Source of the DNA: an uncultured Rhodospirillales bacterium
Lineage (GTDB): Bacteria > Pseudomonadota > Alphaproteobacteria > Acetobacterales > Acetobacteraceae
NCBI GenBank assembly: GCA_903924855.1
Contig: CAIYCW010000100.1
Location: 1 to 56,554, forward strand
DNA length: 56,554 bases
Reading direction: 5' to 3'
Within the stretch, counting starts at the first letter, position 1. Every line of letters starts with the position of its first letter. Both the position numbers and the translations under genes were made by a program. The notes below the pieces were generated by a model. That model was not told the origin of the DNA. It saw only the letters and a program-made list of their open reading frames with translations, and searched no databases. Positions 9,088 to 15,985 of the stretch are shown in pieces.

Positions 9088-9651
9088 TCAGCCTTCGCTG
9101 CTCTGCTCCCAACGGGCGACAGCGACCGCGAGGCGCAGCAATGTGGCCTCGATCAGTTTGATGTCGTCCTGGAAGCGCTCGCGCATCAGCTCCATCGCAT
9201 CGACCAGGGACAGATGGTCATCGGGATTGCCCAGGAAGCGCTGTGACAGGCCGTTGTCATCCTCTGCCAGGATTTCCTCGATCTTGCCCCACAGCGCGAA
9301 ATCCGACTCCGCCGCATGCCGCCACGCGGACATGGTGCCCGGCTGGCGGCGGAACGGCGGGTTGACCGGCGAGAACCGCATATTCGCCAGATCGGTCGTG
9401 GTGATGCCGAGATGGCTCGAAATGTCGATGCCCACGTCATCGATCAGAGTGTCGGCACGTGAGGCGGTGTCGCCCAAGGTGCGCGTCAGCAGCTGCAGAC
9501 CGGCACGCAGATTGGCGGGCAGGTTGGCGGCGGTCGAAATATGGCCCAGTAGCTCGGCAACACCGCGAACATCGGTTGCCACCCGCTCAAGTGCGGAAGG
9601 CTCGGAGGCCTGCTCGGGCTTCATTGAACTGGGCGGGTGCGGGCCGTCCAT
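9088..9651 (-). CDS. Uncharacterised protein, mostly helical
   Basis: I do not recognise a family. With the ATG at 9651 (AGGA six bases upstream) the product has 187 residues and no signal peptide or membrane segment. It is predicted helical, with heptad-like Leu/Ile patterns in LLGHISTAANLPANLRAGL and in the acidic C-terminal half (FALWGKIEEILAEDDNGL, DAMELMRERFQDDIKL). An in-frame ATG at 9669 is an alternative start but lacks a ribosome-binding site. It converges with the DUF1989 gene 15 bp away. Codon use resembles the surrounding GC-rich genes, and no other convincing frame competes here. Confidence 0.65.
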   Translation of the reverse strand: MDGPHPPSSMKPEQASEPSALERVATDVRGVAELLGHISTAANLPANLRAGLQLLTRTLGDTASRADTLIDDVGIDISSHLGITTTDLANMRFSPVNPPFRRQPGTMSAWRHAAESDFALWGKIEEILAEDDNGLSQRFLGNPDDHLSLVDAMELMRERFQDDIKLIEATLLRLAVAVARWEQSSEG

Positions 9652-10023
9652 GGAATATCCTGCGCTCATCCGGCCATTGTGCCGGTGTCTTGGTGGTTGG
9701 GCCGCGATGACGGGGCGAGAGCCCCACAATGCCCCGGACTAAACAGCAAATCTCGATTCACCTGCAATGTACAATAATTATTCCAAAAAATTGAATTTTT
9801 GGTCAACCCCGCGTACACAGGCGGCAGTTTGGTGCCTCGATCAACCCGATTGCCCCGAATCGAGCGATACGTCCCACTGCAGCTTCAGGAAAACACTTGA
9901 TTTGTTAAGTCTTGTCAATTCTTATGTGATGCGATATCGGACATCTGCAGGGTGCGTGACGCCGCCGGAATCCGGTGCGCACCGCGCTTCATCAATCTTG
10001 GGGCCAATCGGAAAGGGACGAGT
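9652..10023 (+). promoter_or_regulatory. AT-rich leader upstream of the resolvase-like gene
   Basis: This 372-bp gene-free stretch is far more AT-rich than the flanking coding DNA. It holds an interrupted palindrome CCAAAAA...TTTTTGG at 9783-9802, and TCGATTCAC (9753-9761) followed by ACAATAATTA (9771-9780), both of which recur at 37548-37574. A possible promoter is TTGTCA (9912-9917), 17 bp, TATCGG (9935-9940), which would give a leader of about 75 nt. The promoter assignment is weak; the compositional break is plain. Confidence 0.4.
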
Positions 10024-10689
10024 GTGCTGATCGGCTATCTCAACATCCCGCTTGACCAGCTTTCCGCAGGCCTTGCGGAGGCACAGAGCGCCCTGTTCGC
10101 CGTCGGCGCCACTCGTCTCTTCGTGGACATCGACACCGGCCATGGTCTGACCCCGCAGCTCGACCTGGCAATCGGGGAACTGCGTGAAGGCGACGCACTG
10201 GTCACCTTCTCGGTGCAGACCCTCACCCGCAGCATTGACGGCCTGATGGATATCAACCGTGTCACAGCCAGCCGCGGCGCGTCGTTGCGTGTGCTGCGCC
10301 TGCCCGGTGGCCTCACGCTGGACACCGCGACCTCCGAAAGCCGCGCCATCATGGGCGCGCTGGCATTGATGAGCGGCCTGCCTGTGGCGGGACAGGTGTC
10401 GCAACACAGCGCGCGCGCAGCGGTGCCCGGCACTTCGGATCTGACACCGCAGCGCAGCCGGGGCCGACCGGCCACCGCCGGCAGCCGCGCCAGCGAAGTC
10501 AACCGGCTGCGGGCCGAGGGGCTCCGCGCGGTGGACATCGCCGCCACACTCGGCATCGGCCGTGCCTCGGTCTACCGGATCCTCAGCCAGGAGCAGGATG
10601 ACGGCACGTCAGACGCCGGCGAAAGCCGCCAGACCGCGACAGCGGCGGCAATCACCGCTGGACGGTTCGATCCCTTCAGCGACCGTTGA
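10024..10689 (+). CDS. Resolvase-fold DNA-binding protein lacking the recombinase active site (paralogue A)
   Basis: The 221-residue product follows the serine-resolvase layout. It has an N-terminal IGY strand, a GASLRVLRLPGGLTLDTATSE block equivalent to the resolvase GVxLRSL...DTSTPxG segment, a basic RSRGRPAT linker and a helix-turn-helix at about residues 157-187. The catalytic features are absent: the YARVST motif reads YLNIPLDQ, so Ser and its neighbouring Arg are lost. The LDRLxRD motif reads QTLTRS, keeping one Arg. The ERxxIxERT arm helix is missing. The likely role is DNA binding, perhaps regulation (inference). The GTG start at 10024 has GGGA upstream; an earlier in-frame start at 9952 has poor coding character. 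Its paralogue is convergent at 10844-11488. Confidence 0.78.
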   Translation: MLIGYLNIPLDQLSAGLAEAQSALFAVGATRLFVDIDTGHGLTPQLDLAIGELREGDALVTFSVQTLTRSIDGLMDINRVTASRGASLRVLRLPGGLTLDTATSESRAIMGALALMSGLPVAGQVSQHSARAAVPGTSDLTPQRSRGRPATAGSRASEVNRLRAEGLRAVDIAATLGIGRASVYRILSQEQDDGTSDAGESRQTATAAAITAGRFDPFSDR

Positions 10690-10758
10690 CCGGCAGACTC
10701 CATCCCTGATCCGTTGAGCCGAGCAAGGCCCTTCTGACCTGCCGGCAGCAGACGAAAA

Positions 10759-10788
10759 ATGGGCCCGGACATTGCTGTCCGAGCCCAT
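10759..10788 (-). terminator. Rho-independent terminator between the two resolvase-like genes
   Basis: ATGGGC-c-CGGACA (10759-10771), loop TTGC, TGTCCG-a-GCCCAT (10776-10788) form a 12-bp stem with one mismatch. Read on the minus strand it is followed by five T residues (from A at 10755-10759), so it fits the end of the 10844-11488 gene. It may also serve the convergent plus-strand gene. Confidence 0.8.
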
Positions 10789-10843
10789 CTCTCACCAAAT
10801 CAGTCACAGGCTGCCGCGCGTATCGCGGCGAGCAGCGTCCCAA

Positions 10844-11488
10844 TCAGGCGTGCTGGGCCACCCGGCCGTGAGCAGCACCCGTGGATGCAACCGGCATCGG
10901 CATCGTCGCCGGCTGCGCACCAAGGTTCATCACGCGATAGACCGAGGCGCGGCAGATTTTCAGCCGGTTGGCGATCTCAACCGCGCTCAGCCCGGCGGCG
11001 CGCAGATTGGCGATCTCATCGGCCTTGGTCGAGGCGGTCGGCGGACGGCCCCGCGGGCGGCGCTGCATCGGGGCGTCGAACATCGCGGTCATGGCGCCTG
11101 CCGCCGGTGCCGCAGGCATTTCGAAGGAGGCCATCAGCCCAAGCGCGCCGAGCATCATCGCACCGGAAGGTGTCGCGGTGTCCAGCGTCTGACCGCCGGC
11201 CACTTTCAGCACACGCAGCGAGGCGCCGATCTCGGTCAGGCGATTGGCGATGTGCACCAGGCCCGCCAGTGTTCTGGCCAGATGCGCCGGGCTCGGGGTC
11301 ATCAGCACGTCGCCGGCGCCGCAGGCGGCCATGGCGGTGTCGATGCCCTGGGCAGGCCGGCCGTTGATCCAGCTGTCATCAGCGTCGATGAACACCATCT
11401 GGGCGCCGGCTTCCATCAGATCCTGGCGAATGGCTTCGATGCCGATTTCGCTGCACGGGGCGGTAATCTTGGCATAACCGATAATCAT
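10844..11488 (-). CDS. Resolvase-fold DNA-binding protein lacking the recombinase active site (paralogue B)
   Basis: A 214-residue paralogue of the 10024 product with the same order of elements: MIIGYAKITAP at the N-terminus, GASLRVLKVAGGQTLDTATPSG in the middle, a basic RRPRGRPPT linker and a helix-turn-helix at about residues 157-187 (AVEIANRLKICRASVYRV). In active serine recombinases the first motif is YARVST; here Ser is replaced (YAKITA). The LDRLxRD motif reads AHLARTL, with only the second Arg kept, and the ERELIxERT helix is replaced by an Ala/Met-rich stretch. It should not cut DNA by the known mechanism. GAGG lies 9 nt before the ATG at 11488. It lies 51 bp downstream of the small 103-residue gene on the same strand and ends at a strong terminator. 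Confidence 0.8.
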   Translation of the reverse strand: MIIGYAKITAPCSEIGIEAIRQDLMEAGAQMVFIDADDSWINGRPAQGIDTAMAACGAGDVLMTPSPAHLARTLAGLVHIANRLTEIGASLRVLKVAGGQTLDTATPSGAMMLGALGLMASFEMPAAPAAGAMTAMFDAPMQRRPRGRPPTASTKADEIANLRAAGLSAVEIANRLKICRASVYRVMNLGAQPATMPMPVASTGAAHGRVAQHA

Positions 11489-11539
11489 GGCAGAAACCTC
11501 ACAACTACAGATTGGCGCATTTTCAGAAGAGACGATGTC

Positions 11540-11851
11540 TCAGACCGCGTGCATCAGAACAGCGTAAGCTGCGATAAAGACGATCGAGGTCAGCGTCCCA
11601 TTGCGATCGAGGCGATGCAGCAGGAATTCCATATACGAGCCGGTCCGAAGTGCCGGGGCGGCCTCCAGCTCCTCGTTGCTCGCAGCGCCGGTCGGCAGGC
11701 ACAGATGCGCGTTGTCGATCAGCGAGAACCGCCCGAATTCTGCGGTTTCCAGCGCCAGGGAGCGCGGCTTGACCACGGTCTCGCCGAGAGCCTGACCAAC
11801 CTGGGCCTGGAGGTTTTGATCCTGGATGAAGCCTGCGTCGAAGGGAGCCAT
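11540..11851 (-). CDS. Small uncharacterised protein with a C-terminal hydrophobic tail
   Basis: A 103-residue protein preceded by an excellent AGGAGA six bases before the ATG at 11851, which supports its reality. I do not recognise a family. The N-terminal 60 residues are polar (FIQDQNLQAQVGQALGETV), followed by an acidic patch (ASNEELEAAPAL), then LHRLDRN. The last 17 residues (TSIVFIAAYAVLMHAV) are hydrophobic and could be a tail anchor. It lies between an AT-rich leader and resolvase-like paralogue B on the same strand, and the two may form one transcript. Confidence 0.65.
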   Translation of the reverse strand: MAPFDAGFIQDQNLQAQVGQALGETVVKPRSLALETAEFGRFSLIDNAHLCLPTGAASNEELEAAPALRTGSYMEFLLHRLDRNGTLTSIVFIAAYAVLMHAV

Positions 11852-12060
11852 CTGGGTTCTCCTGATTTGGTAAGAAATGTATTCTCAAAATTTCTATTGT
11901 TGGACAAGCTAAAAATGCTGTCCCATAAAACATTTTATTATGAGACGTCCATTTTTGGGAATTTGTATATTCTGATAAAATTTTGGGACCAGGGTTTTCC
12001 TGGATTTTTTAAGAATTGTAAAGCCGGGCGTCCCGGAATTTTGAGACAACAAAACATAAC
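11852..12060 (-). promoter_or_regulatory. AT-rich leader with repeated TTTTGGGA and bracketing inverted repeat
   Basis: This spacer is strikingly AT-rich. TTTTGGGA occurs at 11953-11960 and again at 11981-11988 (28 bp apart), with TCCCATAAAA nearby at 11921-11930 as a diverged inverted copy. A 10-bp inverted repeat, TCTCAAAATT at 11883-11892 and AATTTTGAGA at 12037-12046, brackets the segment. It should contain the promoter of the 103-residue gene. Whether the repeats are operators or the ends of a miniature element cannot be told by eye. Confidence 0.4.
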
Positions 12061-12063
12061 AAA

Positions 12064-12092
12064 ACCCCGCTCCGGCGGGGCCGGAACGGGGT
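12064..12092 (-). terminator. Strong rho-independent terminator
   Basis: ACCCCG-c-TCCGGC (12064-12076), loop GGG, GCCGGA-a-CGGGGT (12080-12092) makes a long GC-rich stem. On the minus strand it runs into TTTTGTT (complement of 12057-12063). It lies 54 bp after the stop of the transposase-derived gene and ends its transcript. Confidence 0.85.
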
Positions 12093-12146
12093 CTTGCAGG
12101 GGGATCAACGGCCAGGCCTTGCACCCGGCGTGGTTTTTGAAGCCGC

Positions 12147-12854
12147 TCAGGCCTCCGTCGGCAGCAGCGCCACCAGCAGATGCGCCAGCATGCGCATCCG
12201 CTCCAGCGTGGAAGGCGCAACGCCGGTCGGCTCGCTGCGGAACATCGGGCCATCCTGAATGGTGGAGGCCACAAAGTTCCACCGCGCGCACAGCAGCCAA
12301 TGCTCCTGGGCTTCGTTGAAGCTGTCATCCGACCACGGGATGAAATCCACCAGGAAGTGCTTGGCGCTCTGCGCCGCGTGCTGCCACACCGCATAGGAGC
12401 GCAGATTGAGGCCCATGCCGTCATCCGCGAGGCTGTCGCCCGACAGGGTCAGCAGGCGCTCGATCAGCAGCTGATCAACCACCAGCTCCAGCCAGGCCGA
12501 GGCATTAAGCAGCCGGCGCAGCAGAGCCGGCTCGGACACATGCGCGATATCGGCCGATGCGGCGCGATCCGCGACCTGGCGCAGCGACATGCCGCCCGGG
12601 CCATACATCAGCACCAGTGCCAGCAGGTTGGTGGCAGCCGGCACACCGCGGCGGCGCAGCATGGCGCCCTTGGCATGGGCCGTCACATCAAGGTCAACCA
12701 CCTGTGCAACCCGTTCGGCCACCGCCAGCCACTCCATGGTGACAGCATGACCGCGACCCTTGGCGGGAACCGCCGGCGCATCGAATGTGGAATGAAACAT
12801 CCCCGGTACGAAGCCGGATATGTTGGAAGCGGGAAGCGGAAGAGATTCAGACAT
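12147..12854 (-). CDS. IS4-transposase-derived protein without the DDE core
   Basis: A 235-residue protein. Residues about 60-130 (GAMLRRRGVPAATNLLALVLMYGPGG, then SLRQVADRAASADIAHVSEPALLRRLLNASAWLELVVDQLL) closely follow the N-terminal helical domain of IS4-type transposases, which reads RRRxxxxAxxLLRLxLxYxxxGxSLRxxAxxAxxxxxxxxSdxAlxkRLrxaxxWLxxLL. After that the DDE nuclease core is missing. The last residues (ERMRMLAHLLVALLPTEA) look like the transposase C-terminal helix. It could be an internally deleted transposase relic or a co-opted protein. A good GGGGTGA precedes the ATG at 12854, and a dedicated terminator follows, which argues for expression. Confidence 0.65.
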   Translation of the reverse strand: MSESLPLPASNISGFVPGMFHSTFDAPAVPAKGRGHAVTMEWLAVAERVAQVVDLDVTAHAKGAMLRRRGVPAATNLLALVLMYGPGGMSLRQVADRAASADIAHVSEPALLRRLLNASAWLELVVDQLLIERLLTLSGDSLADDGMGLNLRSYAVWQHAAQSAKHFLVDFIPWSDDSFNEAQEHWLLCARWNFVASTIQDGPMFRSEPTGVAPSTLERMRMLAHLLVALLPTEA

Positions 12855-13024
12855 TTGTTGATCACCCCTGTGCCATGGGTGATTTGTTATCAATTGTAGA
12901 AATCCAAAAAAAGTCTCTTATTCGGTCGCGATTAAAGATTATCGTCCACCATCAAACGCTGTCTTTTATATCCCGATTTATTGGACTTTTTGGACTTTCA
13001 GCACCGCAAAACACGCCGTGCCGA
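12855..13024 (-). promoter_or_regulatory. AT-rich promoter region of the transposase-derived gene
   Basis: This spacer holds an inverted pair, CCAAAAAAAGTC near 12903 and GACTTTTTGG near 12984, and a direct repeat TGGACTTT (TGGACTTTTTGGACTTTC). The CCAAAAA/TTTTTGG theme also occurs in the 9652-10023 leader. A regulatory role is inference; no clear -35/-10 pair stands out. Confidence 0.35.
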
Positions 13025-13687
13025 TCAGGCTGAAGCCCGGTTTTCCGCCATGCGCGTGTCGTCCGTGATGCTGCGCAGGTTGCGAGCGGCAATCTCCAGC
13101 ACCGCCGGATCCCCCGCCACCATCAAGGAGGCGATCGTGCCCTCGATGGTCAGCAATATCTGCCGCGCCACCAGAAGCGGCTCGGCAACCCCGATCTCGC
13201 GTACAATCTGTTCCAGAAATGCCAGCACAACGCGGTGATGCTCCGCCGCCAGCTCCCGCAACGCCGGCTCGCCCTTGGAATGCTCGGCGGCCGCATTCAT
13301 GAACGAGCAGCCATAGAACCGGCCGGAGCGAAACCACGCCTCAAGCGCCGGCACGATCGCGGCAAGCCTGGCGCGCGGATCCACCCCACCCTTGTTCACC
13401 TCATAAAAGAAGGCACGCCGCCAATCCGCCCCCTCGCGCTGCAGCACCTCACGCACCAGCGCCTCCTTGGAGCCGAAGCGCGTATAAAGAGACATTTTGG
13501 ACGCACCCGCCGCGGCCAGAATGCGATCAACCCCTGTCGCATGAATCCCATCGCGGCAAAAAAGCTCGCGCGCCGCATCCACAATGCGCTCCGCGGCCGG
13601 TCTTTCACCGCCATCTGCACTGATACTGGGCAGGCAGAATGATGGCTCAGCAACATCTGCCGTGTAATCGGGCATTTGACCCACCAT
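13025..13687 (-). CDS. TetR/AcrR-family transcriptional regulator
   Basis: A 220-residue regulator. The N-terminal TetR helix-turn-helix spans roughly residues 30-80: RIVDAARELFCRDGIHATGVDRIL, AGASKMSLYTRFGSKEALV. The C-terminal half is a helical ligand domain (YGCSFMNAAAEHSKGEPALRELA is typical of the TetR_C_16/YcdC-like branch). The ATG at 13687 is preferred because AGGGGA sits six bases upstream; ATG 13675 is a later alternative. It is divergent from the osmC-to-cynS cluster, and a palindrome at 13893-13910 in the shared spacer is its probable operator. By family habit it represses the divergent operon until it binds an inducer (inference). Confidence 0.92.
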   Translation of the reverse strand: MVGQMPDYTADVAEPSFCLPSISADGGERPAAERIVDAARELFCRDGIHATGVDRILAAAGASKMSLYTRFGSKEALVREVLQREGADWRRAFFYEVNKGGVDPRARLAAIVPALEAWFRSGRFYGCSFMNAAAEHSKGEPALRELAAEHHRVVLAFLEQIVREIGVAEPLLVARQILLTIEGTIASLMVAGDPAVLEIAARNLRSITDDTRMAENRASA

Positions 13688-13892
13688 CACCGCTCCCCTG
13701 CTGACGATCTGTGCAGATCGCCGGTTCAGACAGACCCTTCTGCCACACCATCACGTGGTCCCGCAACGATGTCACCAGACCGGCAAATCCTGCCAAAACC
13801 CAGGCAGCCCCCAGGCCGTCCGGTCCCGCATCAGATTCTTCACCACCACCACGGCGGTTGGCACGGGTCTCGCATACCGATAATGCAAGGGT

Positions 13893-13910
13893 AGACAGAA
13901 CGGTCTGTCT
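13893..13910 (+). promoter_or_regulatory. Probable TetR operator
   Basis: A perfect inverted repeat AGACAGA-acgg-TCTGTCT lies 55 bp before the osmC start and within the divergent spacer. Size and symmetry fit a TetR-family dimer site. A related half-site, CAGACAGA, lies near 13728, closer to the regulator gene. Confidence 0.65.
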
Positions 13911-13964
13911 CTCCGCCCCACAACCAAGCCCCGCCGCCTTGGCGGAACAATCCAGGAGACGCAG

Positions 13965-14510
13965 ATGAGCGACACCGTTGCTCCCCCCACGGCCATGACA
14001 GGCTGCCTCGCCCCCATCGACAAGGAAGGCCTGCAGAAGCTCATCGAAACCGGAAAGGCCAATCCGCAGGCGATCAAGACCCTCAAGTGCAAGACCATCG
14101 CCGAGGGCCGCTTCCGCCACCTCAACATGATCCGCAACCTGCCGCCCTATATTGTGGACGAGCCGCCCGGCCTGCTCGGCGACGACACCGCCCCCAACCC
14201 GTCCGAGGCCTCGCTCGCAGCCCTCGGCTCCTGCCTCGCCGTCGGCATCCACGCCAACGCCATCATCCGCGGCATCACCATCCAGTCCCTCGAAATCGAG
14301 CTTGAGGCGGACATCAACATCACCGCCGTCTGGGGCACCGGCGACACCTCGCCCAAGCCCGTCGGCTTCGACGCCGTGCGCGCCAAGGTCGACCTCAAGG
14401 CGGACGCGCCCAAGGCCGAGCTCGATGCGCTGGTCGCCCACGCCAAGATGTGGTCGCCGGTGGCCAACACCTTCATGAAGCCCGTCGCCGTCGCCGTGGA
14501 GACCGTCTGA
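13965..14510 (+). CDS. OsmC-family protein lacking the second redox cysteine
   Basis: A 181-residue OsmC/Ohr-fold protein. The first family Cys is present in NPSEASLAALGSCLAVG (Cys 90). The position where OsmC and Ohr carry the partner Cys (usually CPVS) reads KMWSPVANTF, with Trp 163. A classical two-Cys organic hydroperoxide reductase is therefore unlikely; the role may be thiol or sulfur handling (inference). It is the first gene after the TetR operator, and its stop overlaps the next start (TGATG), so it is translationally coupled to the flavoprotein gene. Ribosome-binding sequence: AGGAG eight bases before the ATG. Confidence 0.88.
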   Translation: MSDTVAPPTAMTGCLAPIDKEGLQKLIETGKANPQAIKTLKCKTIAEGRFRHLNMIRNLPPYIVDEPPGLLGDDTAPNPSEASLAALGSCLAVGIHANAIIRGITIQSLEIELEADINITAVWGTGDTSPKPVGFDAVRAKVDLKADAPKAELDALVAHAKMWSPVANTFMKPVAVAVETV

Positions 14511-15649
14511 TGTCAGCCGGACTCGCATCCCTCGCCACCCTATCCGCCACCGCCGTCACCGACGCCGATTTCATGGCCGGGGTGCGGATGCGGGTCCAGG
14601 CCGACCTGCAGGCCCAGGCCCCTGCCATCGACGAGCACGGGCTCTACCCGCGCGAAGCCATGGCCAATCTCGGCCGTGCCGGCACGTTCTCCGCCCATCT
14701 GGGCGAGCACAGCCTGCTCGACCGCCCCGATCTCGCCATGGCGGTGCGCGCCATGGCCGAGGTGGGGGCGGAGTGCATGTCCACCGCCTTCTGCACCTGG
14801 TGCCAGGATGCCAGCGGCTGGTATCTGGAAAACACGCGCAACACCGCGTTGAAGGAAACACTCCAGCACGGCATCGCCACCGGCCAGGTCATGGCCGGCA
14901 CCGGCATGTCCAACCCGATGAAGACGCTGGCCGGCTTCGAGGGCTTCAAGCTGAAGGCCCAACGCGCCGAAGGCGGCTATGTCGTCTCCGGCGTGCTGCC
15001 CTGGGTGTCCAATCTCGGCCCGGATCACTGGTTCGCCACCGTCCTGCAGGACGCGAACGACCCCCGCCACCTGATGTTCGCCATGGTCCGCTGCGGCCAG
15101 CCGGGCGTGGAGATCCGCCAGAACGCCAAATTCATCGCCCTCGAAGGCACCGGCACCTATTCCGTGCTGTTCCGCCGCGCCTTCATCGCCGATCAGATGA
15201 TGCTGGCCGACCCGGTGGCGGATGACGTGCGCCGCATCCTGCCCGGCGTGATCCTGCTGCAGACCGGCATGGGGCTCGGCGTGGTGCAGGGCTGCATCGG
15301 CCTGATGCAGGAGAGCAACCGCACCCACGCAATGTCCAACCAGTACCTGCCGCGCGGCCCCGCCTATTACACCGAGATGCGTGAAGCCCTGCTGGCGGAC
15401 ATCGCATCCCTCGCCCGCACCCCCACCGAAAACGGTCCGGACTTCATGCGCCGCGTGCTCTCCGCCCGCCTCGCCGTCTCCGAACTGGCGCTCGATGCCG
15501 CGCAATCCGCCCTGCTGCACGCAGGCTCGCGCGGCTATCTGCAGGGCTCGCCGGTCAACCGCCGCCTGCGCGAGAGCTATTTCGTCGCCATCATCACCCC
15601 CTCCATCCGCCATCTCCGCAAGGAACTGGCCGTTCTGGGGCGCAACTGA
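14510..15649 (+). CDS. Acyl-CoA-dehydrogenase-fold flavoprotein without the usual catalytic Glu
   Basis: A 379-residue protein with the acyl-CoA dehydrogenase order of domains: helical N-domain to about residue 120, a beta domain with TGMSNP and GGYVVSGVLPWVSN (flavin and substrate contacts), then the C-terminal helical bundle. In true dehydrogenases the end reads GGxGYLxxxPVxRxxRDxxxxxIYEGTxxI with the catalytic Glu. Here it reads HAGSRGYLQGSPVNRRLRES followed by an AIITPS segment around residue 362, so the Glu motif is absent. This resembles flavin monooxygenase relatives (DszC/SfnB/HpaB-like) more than dehydrogenases, though the exact branch needs a phylogeny. It starts on the osmC stop and is followed after 2 nt by a ferredoxin gene, a plausible electron partner. 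Confidence 0.85.
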   Translation: MSAGLASLATLSATAVTDADFMAGVRMRVQADLQAQAPAIDEHGLYPREAMANLGRAGTFSAHLGEHSLLDRPDLAMAVRAMAEVGAECMSTAFCTWCQDASGWYLENTRNTALKETLQHGIATGQVMAGTGMSNPMKTLAGFEGFKLKAQRAEGGYVVSGVLPWVSNLGPDHWFATVLQDANDPRHLMFAMVRCGQPGVEIRQNAKFIALEGTGTYSVLFRRAFIADQMMLADPVADDVRRILPGVILLQTGMGLGVVQGCIGLMQESNRTHAMSNQYLPRGPAYYTEMREALLADIASLARTPTENGPDFMRRVLSARLAVSELALDAAQSALLHAGSRGYLQGSPVNRRLRESYFVAIITPSIRHLRKELAVLGRN

Positions 15650-15651
15650 CG

Positions 15652-15960
15652 ATGTTTCACGCCATCATCCGCGACAAGCAGGGCACCGAACACCGCCTCA
15701 CCGGCCAGGCCGGCGACAGCGTCATGCAACTCGCCCGCGCGGCCGATCTGCCGGTGCTGGGCGAATGCAACGGCTCGCTCGCCTGCGCCACCTGCCACGT
15801 CATCGTCGATCCCGACTGGGCCACGAAACTCGACCCCGCGAGTGACGATGAGGAGGCGATGCTGGACACCATCTTCACCCTCGCCCCCACCTCACGCCTC
15901 AGCTGTCAGATCCGCCTCTCGGCGGCGCTCGACGGGATTTGCCTAAGCCTGCCCGCCTGA
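15652..15960 (+). CDS. [2Fe-2S] ferredoxin
   Basis: A 102-residue ferredoxin of the adrenodoxin/putidaredoxin type: Cys 39, 45, 48 and 85 in CNGSLACATCHV and SCQI coordinate one [2Fe-2S] cluster. Acidic DPASDDEEAMLD between them is the usual partner-docking helix. It sits between the flavoprotein and the rhodanese genes with a 2-nt gap upstream and 25 nt downstream. Such ferredoxins feed electrons to oxygenases or flavoproteins; no reductase gene is in the cluster, so a general ferredoxin reductase would be needed. Confidence 0.93.
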   Translation: MFHAIIRDKQGTEHRLTGQAGDSVMQLARAADLPVLGECNGSLACATCHVIVDPDWATKLDPASDDEEAMLDTIFTLAPTSRLSCQIRLSAALDGICLSLPA

Positions 15961-15985
15961 ACCAACCGATCAAGGAGTGACGCAG

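Noticed and set aside
10024-10689. Active serine recombinase or invertase
   Set aside because: The catalytic Ser motif YARVST is replaced and the active-site arginines and arm helix are missing, so annotation as a functional resolvase is not supported.
14510-15649. Ordinary fatty-acid acyl-CoA dehydrogenase
   Set aside because: The C-terminal catalytic Glu motif is absent and the neighbours are ferredoxin, rhodanese and cyanate genes, not beta-oxidation genes.
15657-15890. Minus-strand open frames within the ferredoxin and flavoprotein genes
   Set aside because: They are shadows: no ribosome-binding site, and the plus-strand frames carry complete conserved motifs.
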